Source: Chaetoceros tenuissimus
Lineage: Eukaryota > Bacillariophyta > Thalassiosirophyceae > Chaetocerotales > Chaetocerotaceae
DNA length: 64,000 nt
Direction: 5' to 3'
Assembly (NCBI GenBank): GCA_021927905.1
Contig: BLLK01000064.1
Span: 1 to 64,000 of the forward strand
The translations under genes and the position numbers were made by a program. Of the stretch, positions 1-10,429 are shown piece after piece. Numbering within the stretch: the stretch's first letter is position 1; the number at the start of each line of letters is the position of its first letter. Under the pieces are notes generated by a model. It had not been told where the DNA came from. It saw only the letters and a program-made list of their open reading frames with translations, and searched no databases.

Positions 1-1090
1 CAGATATTCCGTCAGACGTACCGTCTGATCAACCATCTTCACTTCCGTCATCGATGCCATCAGATATTCCGTCAGACGTACCATCTGATCAACCATCCTC
101 ACTTCCGTCATCCATGCCATCAGATATTCCGTCAGACGTACCATCTGATCAACCATCTTCACTTCCGTCATCGATGCCATCAGATATTCCGTCAGACGTA
201 CCATCTGATCAACCATCTTCACTTCCGTCATCGATGCCATCAGATATTCCGTCAGACGTACCATCTGATCAACCATCTTCACTTCCGTCATCGATACCAT
301 CAGATATTCCGTCAGACGTACCATCTGATCAACCATCTTCACTTCCGTCATCGATGCCATCAGATATTCCGTCAGACGTACCATCTGATCAACCATCTTT
401 GCTTCCGTCATCGATGCCATCAGATATTCCGTCAGACGTACCATCTGATCAACCAAGTTCACTTCCGTCATCGATGCCATCAGATATTCCGTCAGACGTA
501 CCATCTGATCAACCAAGTTCACTTCCGTCATCGATGCCATCAGATATTCCGTCAGACGTACCATCAGATCAACCAAGTTCTGTTCCGTCATCGATGCCAT
601 CAGATATTCCGTCAGACGTACCATCAGATCAACCAAGTTCTGTTCCGTCATCGATGCCATCAGATATTCCGTCAGACGTACCATCTGATCAACCAAGTTC
701 TGCTCCGTCATCGATGCCATCAGATATTCCGTCAGACGTACCATCTGATCAACCAAGTTCTGTTCCGTCATCGATGCCATCAGATATTCCGTCAGACGTA
801 CCATCTGATCAACCAAGTTCTGTTCCGTCATCGATGCCATCAGATATTCCGTCAGACGTACCATCTGATCAACCAAGTTCTGTTCCGTCATCGATGCCAT
901 CAGATATTCCGTCAGACGTACCATCTGATCAACCATCTTCACTTCCGTCATCGATGCCATCAGATATTCCGTCAGACGTACCATCTGATCAACCAAGTTC
1001 TGTTCCGTCATCGATGCCATCAGATATTCCGTCAGACGTACCATCTGATCAACCAAGTTCTGTTCCGTCATCGATGCCATCAGATATTCC
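1..1090 (+). repeat. 60-bp coding minisatellite, 18 units
   Basis: The unit is exactly 60 bp and in register with base 1. Copies differ at few sites, mainly the codons for SS-L, SS-V or LL, so the array looks young or homogenised. Each unit codes 20 residues of PSD/PSS stalk. Confidence 0.95.
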
Positions 1091-3717
1091 TTCAATTTCC
1101 ACAGCTCCTTCCGTACATCCTTCAAGCTTGCCAAGTTTATTACCATCTCCACAACCATCATCATTACCAACTGTTTCTTTTTTACCAACTTTAACAGTAT
1201 TGGTTAATACTGAGTTAAGCCTTACTCTGATTGGTGTGTCTGAATTGACTATTGAATTAGAAGAAAAAATTGTAGAGGGTGTGAAACAATCATTTGGAAA
1301 TGCTGATGTAAATGTTACTGTTTCTGTCGTTCCAACTGGAACCAGATTACTTCTACTCTCAGATTCCAGAAATCTACAGGGTGATAGTTTGTTGCTTGCA
1401 GTTGAAATCGTGGGGAAAATTGCGGAAGAGGATGTTTCCAGTCCACAAAAACTTATTCAAATTTCAGACTCTGTCGAAAATGAAGCTAATAAACTTGAAA
1501 ATGTTTCAATTTCTGCAGATGTAGGTGTAGCACCAACAGCAAGACCTTCTTCTCTCCCCTCCTTGGAACCAAGCGAGGTACCATCATCTAAACCATCATT
1601 GATGCCATCAGATATTCCATCTGAAGTACCGTCTCAAACACCGTCAACGAATCCTAGTAGTAATCCATCATTGTCTATGATACCATCATATGTGCCGTCT
1701 TCGGAGCCATCTTCTTCTCCAACAGCAAGTGATCACCCATCAAACATTCCATCGGATACTCCTTCAGATAAACCATCTGATGTACCTTCAGACCAGCCAA
1801 GTTTGCTTCCGTCATCTATGCCGAGCAACCTTCCATCAGATATTCCATCTGATGTACCTTCAGACCAGCCAAGTTTGCTTCCGTCATCGATGCCTTCAGA
1901 CATTCCATCGGATATTCCTTCTGATATTCCATCGGATGTTCCATCTGACCAGCCAAGTTTGCTTCCGTCATCGATGCCTTCAGACATTCCATCGGATATT
2001 CCATCTGACCAGCCAAGTTTGCTTCCGTCATCGATGCCTTCAGACATTCCATCGGATATTCCATCAGATATTCCATCTGATTTAACTTCAGACCAGCCAA
2101 GTTTGCTTCCGTCATCGATGCCTTCAGACATTCCATCGGATATTCCATCAGATATTCCATCTGATGTACCTTCAGACCAGCCAAGTTTGCTTCCGTCATC
2201 GATGCCTTCAGACATTCCATCGGATATTCCATCGGATGTTCCATCTGACCAGCCAAGTTTGCTTCCGTCATCGATGCCTTCAGATATTCCGTCGGATGTT
2301 CCATCAGATATTCCATCGGATGTTCCATCTGACCAGCCAAGTTTGCTTCCGTCATCGATGCCTTCAGATATTCCGTCGGATAATTCATCGGATATTCCAT
2401 CTGACCAGCCAAGTTTGCTTCCGTCATCGATGCCTTCAGATATTCCGTCAGATATTCCATCGGATATTCCATCTGACCAGCCAAGTTTGCTTCCGTCATC
2501 GATGCCTTCAGATATTCCGTCGGATATTCCATCAGATATTCCATCGGATATTCCATCTGACCAGCCAAGTTTGCTTCCGTCATCGATGCCTTCAGATGTT
2601 CCGTCGGATATTCCATCAGATATTCCATCGGATGTACCTTCTGACCAGCCAAGTTTGCTTCCGTCATCGATGCCTTCAGATATTCCGTCGGATATTCCAT
2701 CAGATATTCCATCGGATGTTCCATCTGACCAGCCAAGTTTGCTTCCGTCATCGATGCCTTCAGATATTCCGTCGGATATTCCATCAGATATTCCATCGGA
2801 TGTTCCATCTGACCAGCCAAGTTTGCTTCCGTCATCGATGCCTTCAGATATTCCGTCCGGATATTCCATCTGACCAGCCAAGTTTGCTTCCGTCATCGAT
2901 GCCTTCAGATATTCCGTCAGATATTCCATCGGATATTCCATCTGACCAGCCAAGTTTGCTTCCGTCATCGATGCCTTCAGATATTCCGTCGGATATTCCA
3001 TCAGATATTCCATCGGATATTCCATCTGACCAGCCAAGTTTGCTTCCGTCATCGATGCCTTCAGATATTCCGTCGGATATTCCATCAGATATTCCATCTG
3101 ACCAGCCAAGTTTGCTTCCGTCATCGATGCCTTCAGATATTCCGTCGGATGTTCCATCTGACCAGCCAAGTTTGCTTCCATCAAGTTTCCCCTCTTTCGA
3201 GCCTTCGTTGTTACCTTCCTCTGAACCTTCTGTTCTTCCATCTTTACTGCCATCTTCTGAACCTTCTTTCCTCCCTAGTTGCTCGCAAATGCCATCTGCA
3301 CAGCCAACAAAATCTGGAAAGGCAGTTAAGAGTTTGAAGTCAAGCAAAAGTACACAGATTAATTGTGGTTCAATGGCACCTTCTGTTTCTTCATCCCCTA
3401 CTGTAGGTAAGAAGACGAAAGCTCCAAAAGTTACGAAAGCTCCGAAAGCTGAGAAGAAAGCAAAGCAAATGAAAAAAGTGTTTAAATCACGTACCCGTAC
3501 GATCGATTTCACAAAGACAAAGGCACCAAAAGAAACCAAAGCTCCAAAATTGAGAAATATTGTTGGGCGGACTAAAGCTCCTACCATAATTAAGAGCTCC
3601 GTTGGAACTAATGTTCCTGTTATTCCGTTAGATGAGTCCAAAGAAAGCAAAGATACTGCTGTGTCCATTTTTGGAAGATTGACAGCGAGATTTAGGAATC
3701 ATTTCCTCAGAGATTGA
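1..3717 (+). CDS. PSD-repeat surface/cell-wall protein with C-terminal lysine clusters (5' partial)
   Basis: The frame is open from base 3, so the 5' end lies outside the window. The protein has four parts. First come 18 exact 60-bp units (bases 1-1080) coding a 20-residue PSD/PSS repeat. Next is a non-repeat domain of about 115 residues (about 1177-1530). A second, less regular PSD array follows (about 1590-3180). The tail (3280-3717) is basic and rich in Ser/Lys, with TKAP repeats. In the tail, lysines recur every third residue: KSGKAVKSLKSSK at 3310-3348, eight lysines at 3409-3474 and four at 3520-3549. An extra C near 2857 shifts the frame, so the first frame stops at 2873, while the PSD reading continues in the next frame to the stop at 3717. 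Without that base the CDS is 1238 codons. The lysine pattern resembles silica-targeting pentalysine clusters of silaffins. A role in the cell wall is inference. Confidence 0.75.
1590..3180 (+). repeat. Second PSD coding array, variable unit
   Basis: The base unit is 12 bp (PSDI or PSDV). These units are grouped into longer blocks that all carry the same PSDQPSLLPSSMPSD segment with near-identical DNA. Block length varies from two to four PSD units, as expected from slippage and unequal exchange. Confidence 0.9.
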
Positions 3718-4220
3718 AATGTTTCTTAAGAAAAACAAAGTATTCACGGAGAGTTTAGAATCATTATATGTTCATTCTTCAAAATAAAATAAAAGTGTGT
3801 TGAATTTATGGTTTTTGTCTAGAAAAGGGGCGGTTATTCAACCAGTATACCGTTAATACGTCATTCGGATTCTCTTGTGTCTGTTTTTGTAGAAATAAAT
3901 TCAAAGCTACTCATCTCATGCATGACAGATCAACATATTTGAAACTTGTGCTTCTTTTCAATATCTTTATCTACCTCATTCATGACCAGAAATAACACAA
4001 CAATCAAGAAGAATACACTATGATTTAAAAAAAATTGTCTCGTCACGAACAACTCATGTAAAACTAATTTAGTTTTTATTTCTCAAGTCGTGCTTTCGGG
4101 ATTTTTTGGCGATTGATCCACCAACAACCTTTTCTCGGTTTCATGCGATGTTTTGTGTGTTTCCAATTTGGAGGAGACATAATCAAGTATTCATCGCTTT
4201 CAATAAAAGTCTAGAATAGG
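3718..4220. other. Intergenic, AT-rich
   Basis: Holds the 3' flank of the PSD gene and the promoter of the next gene. I see no gene, RNA or repeat in it. Confidence 0.6.
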
Positions 4221-6674
4221 ATGAGACTCAATTCATCTATATGCAGCATCGCTCTGCTTCTTACGGCAAAAGGCATTCAAGCAGAGTCAATCACAACTAC
4301 TGATGAATCCCGGGCAGCTTATGATTGTGAATTAAAGGTTAGTCAAGTACATCAAGTGTTTTTGTCTCTTCTTCCATCGCAGTTTCATCTAATTGTGAAA
4401 TCTACGTTTCATAGGCGAGTGTCAAATGTATCATTATTGATGATAGAGCTGAATTAGCATCTTTCAAAGGAATGGATTGTGATGTGTTTTCAAACGAGTA
4501 CAGAATAATTAAAGGAGATGACGATCTTTACAAAAATGGCAAAGTCAATCCACAAGGTCTGCCTTTTGTAAAGACTTCATGGATCTATAATTTGTGTAAT
4601 GGAGGAGATGAGGATGTACAATTTCAAGATTGGCTTGATACACATGGTGTCTTCTTTGCAAATAAAAAGACACTAGTCTACGATGAGAACAGCAATGAGT
4701 TTGGCAAAGGTGTTTTGAAAGCTGGATATTGTCAATCTGCAACTTATGACTCAGATTTGAATTCATTTAAACGTAAACATCGAACAGATGTTATTCTAAA
4801 AGCAAGATTGAATAGAAATAGGCAACTCAAATGTGATGCTAGAGCCTCAAAAAAGATTAGATTTCGTTATTCAGATGACTGTAAAGTTGAGGTGAGTAGA
4901 ATGCATGTCTTTCTTTGTCAGATCGCTGAAAATGTTAAAGATTCCACATGCTGACCTTGTGCAATATAAAGGCAAATACTGAATGTACTTTGCGTGGTAC
5001 AGATATTCCTTGCAACGAAAACATTGAATACAGAAGATATGGAAAATGTTCAGAAATCCCAGTCACATACAAATATGAAGTATGCAATGAAGAAAGTATT
5101 GCCATCACACCAGACAAAAAGAAGTCAAAGGCAAAACTTGACAAAGTTAATAAAGGAAAAGTGAATGCACCAATTGCAGCTGGACAGTGTTGGTCAAAGT
5201 TTGTAGATGATACCATCAATGACTGTGACAAAACTCCAATTCGTATTCGTAAGTGGCACACTTTCATCAATACTATCTTCACTCATTCACTCCTCACTAA
5301 AGATGTCGTCTCTAATGGCTTTAAATTTCTATAGAAATGAAATTTGATAGATTGAATGATCCTGAATGCTTCGCAAAGAATGTATCGTTCGTACAAGTTG
5401 CAAATCAGGCACCGTCTGCAGCACCATCTTCAAAACCAACTTTCAGTAGACATCCTTCAGCTGCTCCAACAATTTCTCATGCACCTACTTTGAGCCAACA
5501 TCCAACCGTTAGCCCTACTGCAAGTCCATCAAAACGACCAACTGCAATTCCATCAAAGTCACCATCTTCAAAACCAACTTCTTTGCCTTCTTCCAACCCT
5601 ACAAAATCTCAACATCCTTCTCAGTCACCTTCCAAATCAAGTGCACCAAGTTCTAGTCCAAGTGTAAGCCAGAAGCCTTCTCCGTCTCCAACAAAATTAC
5701 CAAGCTCTATGCCATCCAATAGTCTCGCTCCCTCTGCAGGACCATCAATTTCTCATGCTCCAAGTAATAGTATGGCACCATCTGAAAATCCATCTACTTG
5801 TGTAGACGATCCCACTTATTCCTTTAACGCTGATGGATTCAGTGGAGATTGTAATTCCTTCACTAACACAAATCTATGCGATACCTTTGATAAACCACAA
5901 TTCTATGTCAACGGAAAAGGTCCAAAGGAAGCATGTTGCATCTGTGAAGGTGGAAATCACATTGAAGCTCCTTCAGAAATGCCTTCTTCGTGTGAAGATT
6001 TACCTGGCTGGACAACAAACTTAATTGGATGTGACCAAGCAAGCGGATTCTGTAATAGTACCATCACTGACGCAAATTATGGTGCGACCTTTGGAGAAGC
6101 TTGCTGTGCATGTGGAGGAGGAAAACATGTGTTTTTTGCTCCATCTCCAGTTCCTTCTTCCATACCATCCTCTACACCTACTGACTGCGTAGACGACGTC
6201 AACTGGGAATCTTCAGGAATTGCCAACATCAAATGTACAGATATTGAAACTGATAATTCATTGGAATCTCTTTGCACAGATATTTCTTTTTCCAATACAG
6301 CTTTCAACGGAAAAACAGTTCGTGACGCTTGCTGCATATGTGGAGGAACTATCAATAGTTCTGTGAGTCCAACAAGCACACCTTCCACCATTCCATCAGC
6401 ATCCCCATCTACCTGTGAAAGTGTTCCAGGTTGGAAATTCGGCAAACTTGGTTGTGAAATTTTTGATAGTGCTCCAACTTTGTGTACTTCATCATCTGCA
6501 GTAGATGATGTATATGGTTACAAAGCAGAAGTTGCCTGTTGTGCTTGTGGAGGGGGGAAGTCATTTGCATTCTCTCCTTCCCAAGTTCCATCATCCATGC
6601 CGAGCAAGAGTAATGCACCATCCGAGAACCCTTCAAAAGCACCATCCAAGAGTCCTTCAAATCCTCCTGCTTAG
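4221..6674 (+). CDS. Secreted protein with PSS stalk and four 'CCxCGG' cysteine modules
   Basis: Four exons: 4221-4337, 4415-4891, 4972-5248, 5335-6674; phases agree at each junction and the product is 736 residues. It starts with a clear signal peptide (MRLNSSICSIALLLTAKGIQA). Two cysteine-bearing regions with no family I recognise are coded by exons 2 and 3. A Pro/Ser stalk follows (about 5400-5795). The C-terminus has four modules starting CVDD, CEDLPGW, CVDDVNW and CESVPGW and ending CCxC(E/G)GG, separated by short PS linkers. Such modules are common in diatom secreted proteins and probably form disulphide-bonded domains. Function is unknown; a wall or extracellular-matrix place is likely from the architecture. 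Confidence 0.85.
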
Positions 6675-6875
6675 AGTCTCGTAATTTAGGAATAAAGTTA
6701 GTTAAATATTTTTGTCGAAAACGTATTGCCTGGTCTTTCACTAGACTTTCTCTCAAAATATAAATTTCAGACTACGTACGACAATATTAATATTGATTGA
6801 ATATGTCAAGCGAAAACACTTTTTTGGACAGTAATCGATTAGAAGAGAGAATCATCGTAGAATCCAAAAGGTCTC

Positions 6876-9803
6876 ATGCCTTCTTTCCCTTCATCCAGCA
6901 CCAAAGATGGAAATCAAGAAACATTGCTCCAAGCAATTAATAGTTTAGTCGACTATGCATACATTGATTGTGACAAAAACTCAAGGGTTTTAGTCGAAAC
7001 CGATTTTGAAATCATTAGATCAACTCTTGCTGAGATTGAGGACAAATTAAAACATGCCAAGTCGAGTAAAAGTATCAATGATTCAACACCCGCACCTTCT
7101 AGTACTTCCAGAAGTCTTCAACAAGAATCGAATGACAAGACTAGGACTAAAAACGTTCAAGATGTCGACAAAGATGAGAAAGATTTGCAACAACAAAAAA
7201 GTGAATCTGTAAATGACAAAATAATTCGGACAAAGAAAAGACGGAAGCTATCCTTTCCACTTCTTTCTCCAATGGTTTCTGTGGAAGAAGACGAGGTAGG
7301 TTCAGCAAACAAGATGATTTTGTGTTTTTACAATTAACCAATTTTCATTCGTATTGAAATCTTTTTTCAAAAATAGATCACTACAGAGTTGCCGAGTACA
7401 AGAAGAGGGAGTTTCGATCCCTTTTCATTTGCAAGAAGGAAGTCGTCTTCTATTCATCCAGGTCCCACTCGTATGAGTATGCATAACAAAAGTCATATTC
7501 CAATGAATAAGTCACCGGATGATGATGTACTGAGGGTGAGAAATAATTGTATAGTATTTACATACGAGACCTAATATTATGTGCCTCTAACGATTAATAC
7601 AGATGGCCAGAGACGCATTCAACATCATTGACGAAAATGGGGATGGTTTCCTACAGAAAGAAGAGGTAGTAAAGGCAATCAAAATGATGGAAAGTAATGG
7701 AATGCATATTACAGCAGTAGGAAATGATCCTGGAGAAGTTGCTGAAAACATGATGCGAGAGGTTGACATTGACGGAAATGGTTTGATTGACCTCGACGAA
7801 TTTGTGGATATGATGAAGAACAACGTTGCGAGTAATAAGTCAAAGTCATTCCTTTCTTACAATCATCGAATGTCACAGTTGGCAAGAAATGTACTGTTGG
7901 CTCATCAAAAGAAGATGGAGAATAGTGTGCTTGGGAATGATCTATGGATGATTCATCCTTTGAGTAACTTTCATGTCTCATGGGATATAATCATGTCCTT
8001 ACTGATTGTCTTGACTGTATTCACAATGCCTCTCTCCATAGGATGGGATGAAATCAATAGAAACCTTTTTGTCATGAATTTGATTGTAGACTTTCTATTT
8101 CTAAGTGACATTGTGAAGAACTTTTGCACCGGGATAATCGACGAAAACGATTCAATTATTATGGATAGAAAAATTGTTGGTCAAAAGTATTTGATGGGCT
8201 TTTTTTTGACTGATTTTTGTAGCAGTATACCACTTGATTTGATCTTTCGATTGGTGGGTAACATCTACGTTTATACTCTCTTTGAATATACCTCGAGATT
8301 TACTACTGACACTAATTTTTAAATAGGCTGGAGCTGACGATTTCGTATCATCCGGCACCGCTGTATCAGGTACAAAAAATTCTCTGCGAATGTTGAGGTT
8401 ACTTAGAATGACAAAGTTATTACGTCTTTTTCGAGTCAGTAGGCTTGCCAATCACGTCAAGAATTTCTTCATTTGGTTTGAAGAAACACTGAATATTCAT
8501 ATATCTGATGGATTCACAAAACTTGTTAGGCTTGCAGTAGGAGCTGTTGTCTTGGGACATTGGATTGGATGTTTGAACTTTATGCTTGTTAGACTGTATG
8601 ATTTTCCTCCTGATAGCTGGGTTGTGTACGCAGGTCTGGAGGATGAAAGCCCTCTGACTCAATGGAGTTGGTCTTTTTTCAAAGCTCTGGCTCAAATGAT
8701 TATGATTGGCTTTGAGACTCCACCGTAAGTAAATTGATACAGGTTCACTTTATCTTGAAATACTGCCTCCTCATGCTAACTTTTATCATACATAGATTTA
8801 CAAATGCTTCTTGCGACACAATGTCTCAATGGTGCGGCATTGAACACTGGATTACACTTTGCTGTCTTTATATTGGAGCAGTATTTTATTCTCTTTTGAT
8901 TTCGTCAATTTCATCTATTCTACAAACTGCAAACCTTGCCAGCCGTCAATTCGAAGAAAAACTAATGCAAATTGATGACTATATGAGAAGTAAAAAGCTT
9001 CCAGCGTCAATGAGGGAGAAAGTCAAGGACTGCTTCCATCTTCAACATTCAAATGGAAAGATGTACGACGAAAATGAAATTTTGGATATGCTTTCACCAG
9101 TTTTAAGACGAGAGGTAAAGTTATTCACTGGAAGAGACTTGACTATGAAAGTTCCTCTACTTTCATCTGTCCCGAACAAATATTTTGCAGAAGAAATGGT
9201 TGCGGCATTGGAACCAATGATTTCTTTCCAAAACGAGATTATTCTACGTGAGAATACAACAGGTGGTGAGATGTATTTCATCAGTAGTGGTGTTGTTGAG
9301 ATTTTTCTAGCAGGATCAAATAGTTCATCTTATGTTGCAATAGGGGATGGATGTGTAAGTTGTACTTTGACTTTACTTGGATTCCATTTCAACACTACTA
9401 AATTATTGTTTGTTAGTATTTTGGGGAGGTTTCGCTACTGTTAAACATTAGAAGAACTGCTTCCGCAAGGACAAAGACGCAATGTATGCTTTTCAAAATT
9501 ACAAAGAATCTACTCATGTCCATTCTCAAGGATTTTCCTGATACTTTGAAGCATATGATTCAGGTCGCTGAGAGTCGACAAAAAAGATTAAAGCACTACA
9601 CAAACCCTTCGACGTATCCATTGGCTAAAGAAGATGAAGTAGATCTTGAAGATTCCAAAACAATTCTTTTCGGGGCGGACTCTGAAAAGGTTGTCTCTCA
9701 GAAGGAAGAAGAGAATTTTTCTAGACGAAAAGCAACTGGTGACATTCGAAGAGGAGCAGCTCTCCTGAGAGCTAGAAGAGGAATGAAAGTCGGACGAGAA
9801 TAA
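6876..9803 (+). CDS. EF-hand cyclic-nucleotide-gated cation channel
   Basis: Six exons: 6876-7295, 7377-7535, 7603-8253, 8327-8724, 8796-9354, 9417-9803 (857 residues), all in phase. After a Ser-rich N-terminus come two EF-hands (loops DENGDGFLQKEE and DIDGNGLIDLDE, about residues 200-275). Six transmembrane segments of the EAG/CNG/HCN type follow. S4 is arginine-rich (SLRMLRLLRMTKLLRLFRV). The pore segment reads MIMIGFETPP and is completed across the exon 4/5 junction. A C-linker and a cyclic-nucleotide-binding domain with YFGEVSLL and RTA lie near the end. The filter resembles the GETPP of animal CNG channels, not GYGD of potassium channels, so a non-selective or Ca-passing cation channel in a membrane is the best call. 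An upstream ATG at 6803 is in another frame; it would join only through an implausibly short 28-nt intron. Confidence 0.9.
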
Positions 9804-9824
9804 ACTATTTGGATCCAACTCTAT
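9727..9824 (+). repeat. Direct repeat copy 1 (channel gene tail)
   Basis: The last codons of the channel gene plus its stop and about 20 bp of flank. A near-identical copy sits about 600 bp downstream. Confidence 0.85.
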
Positions 9825-9937
9825 AGTTACATGTATAAATTGGTGAAAAAATAACCGAAAATACTTTCTTCTCTTCTTAGACACTAGTATTTGTCTTTCA
9901 TGATCCGCCTGCCAGTTTTCTCTTCCGAGCCTCAATT

Positions 9938-10300
9938 TCAATTCTTGCTTTGAAACCTTATCCTTTGTAGCTTGATTCCAGTAAGTGCTTTTCTGATCTT
10001 TTCCCTCGTAGCTCGAGGTCGTGTTGTTCCGGTACGTGCTTTGCTCATCTTATCCCTCGTAGCTTGAGATTGCTGTCTTCCAGTAAGTGTATTGGTGATA
10101 CTATATGTCTGCCATGATTTGGGCAATTTGCAGCACCTAGAAAAGTTTATTCTCCGCAGGTTGCTCCATTAGACTTCAAGTTTCTTTCTCTCAGTAGAAG
10201 ACTTTGTGGATTTTCTCTTCCTTGATTTCTTCTTCAAATCATGTTTTGTTTGTTTGCCTCTGGTAGCACGGTTTCTTGTTATGGAGGTCCGGTTCGTTTA
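9938..10300 (-). pseudogene. NUMOD3-like relic
   Basis: On the minus strand, 10126-9938 codes 62 residues with two successive 18-residue units, QATRDKMSKARTG and RATREKIRKALTG. These fit the NUMOD3 motif found next to homing-type nucleases. Farther upstream (about 10290-10160) another piece reads RATRGKQTKHDLKKK before a stop. No nuclease domain is visible. The stretch lies between the two direct-repeat copies of the channel gene tail, so it may be an inserted and decayed element. It could also be chance similarity of a basic repeat. Confidence 0.35.
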
Positions 10301-10321
10301 AGAGGGGATACAAGATGCAAA

Positions 10322-10424
10322 TGAAAAGCCAACTGGTGACAATCGAAGAGGAGCAGCTCTTCTAAGAGCTAGAAGAGGAATGAAAGTCGGACGAGAATAA
10401 ACTACTTGGATCCAACTCTATTGG
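10322..10424 (+). repeat. Direct repeat copy 2 (channel gene tail)
   Basis: Matches 9727-9824 with few changes and ends at the same GGATCCAACTCTAT. Two leucine codons differ only at third positions, so the peptide GAALLRARRGMKVGRE plus stop is kept. One inserted base sits near the start. It touches the 3' end of the F-box gene. Confidence 0.85.
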
Positions 10425-10429
10425 TGCAA

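Noticed and set aside
1733-3253. Long minus-strand open frames across the PSD array (SDGISEGIDDGSKLGWSDG-type)
   Set aside because: The antisense of a stop-free repeat stays open by chance; the sense strand has the unique domain and lysine tail.
6803-6898. Possible extra first exon of the channel gene from the ATG at 6803
   Set aside because: It would need a 28-nt intron (6871-6898), too short for splicing; the in-frame fit is one chance in three.
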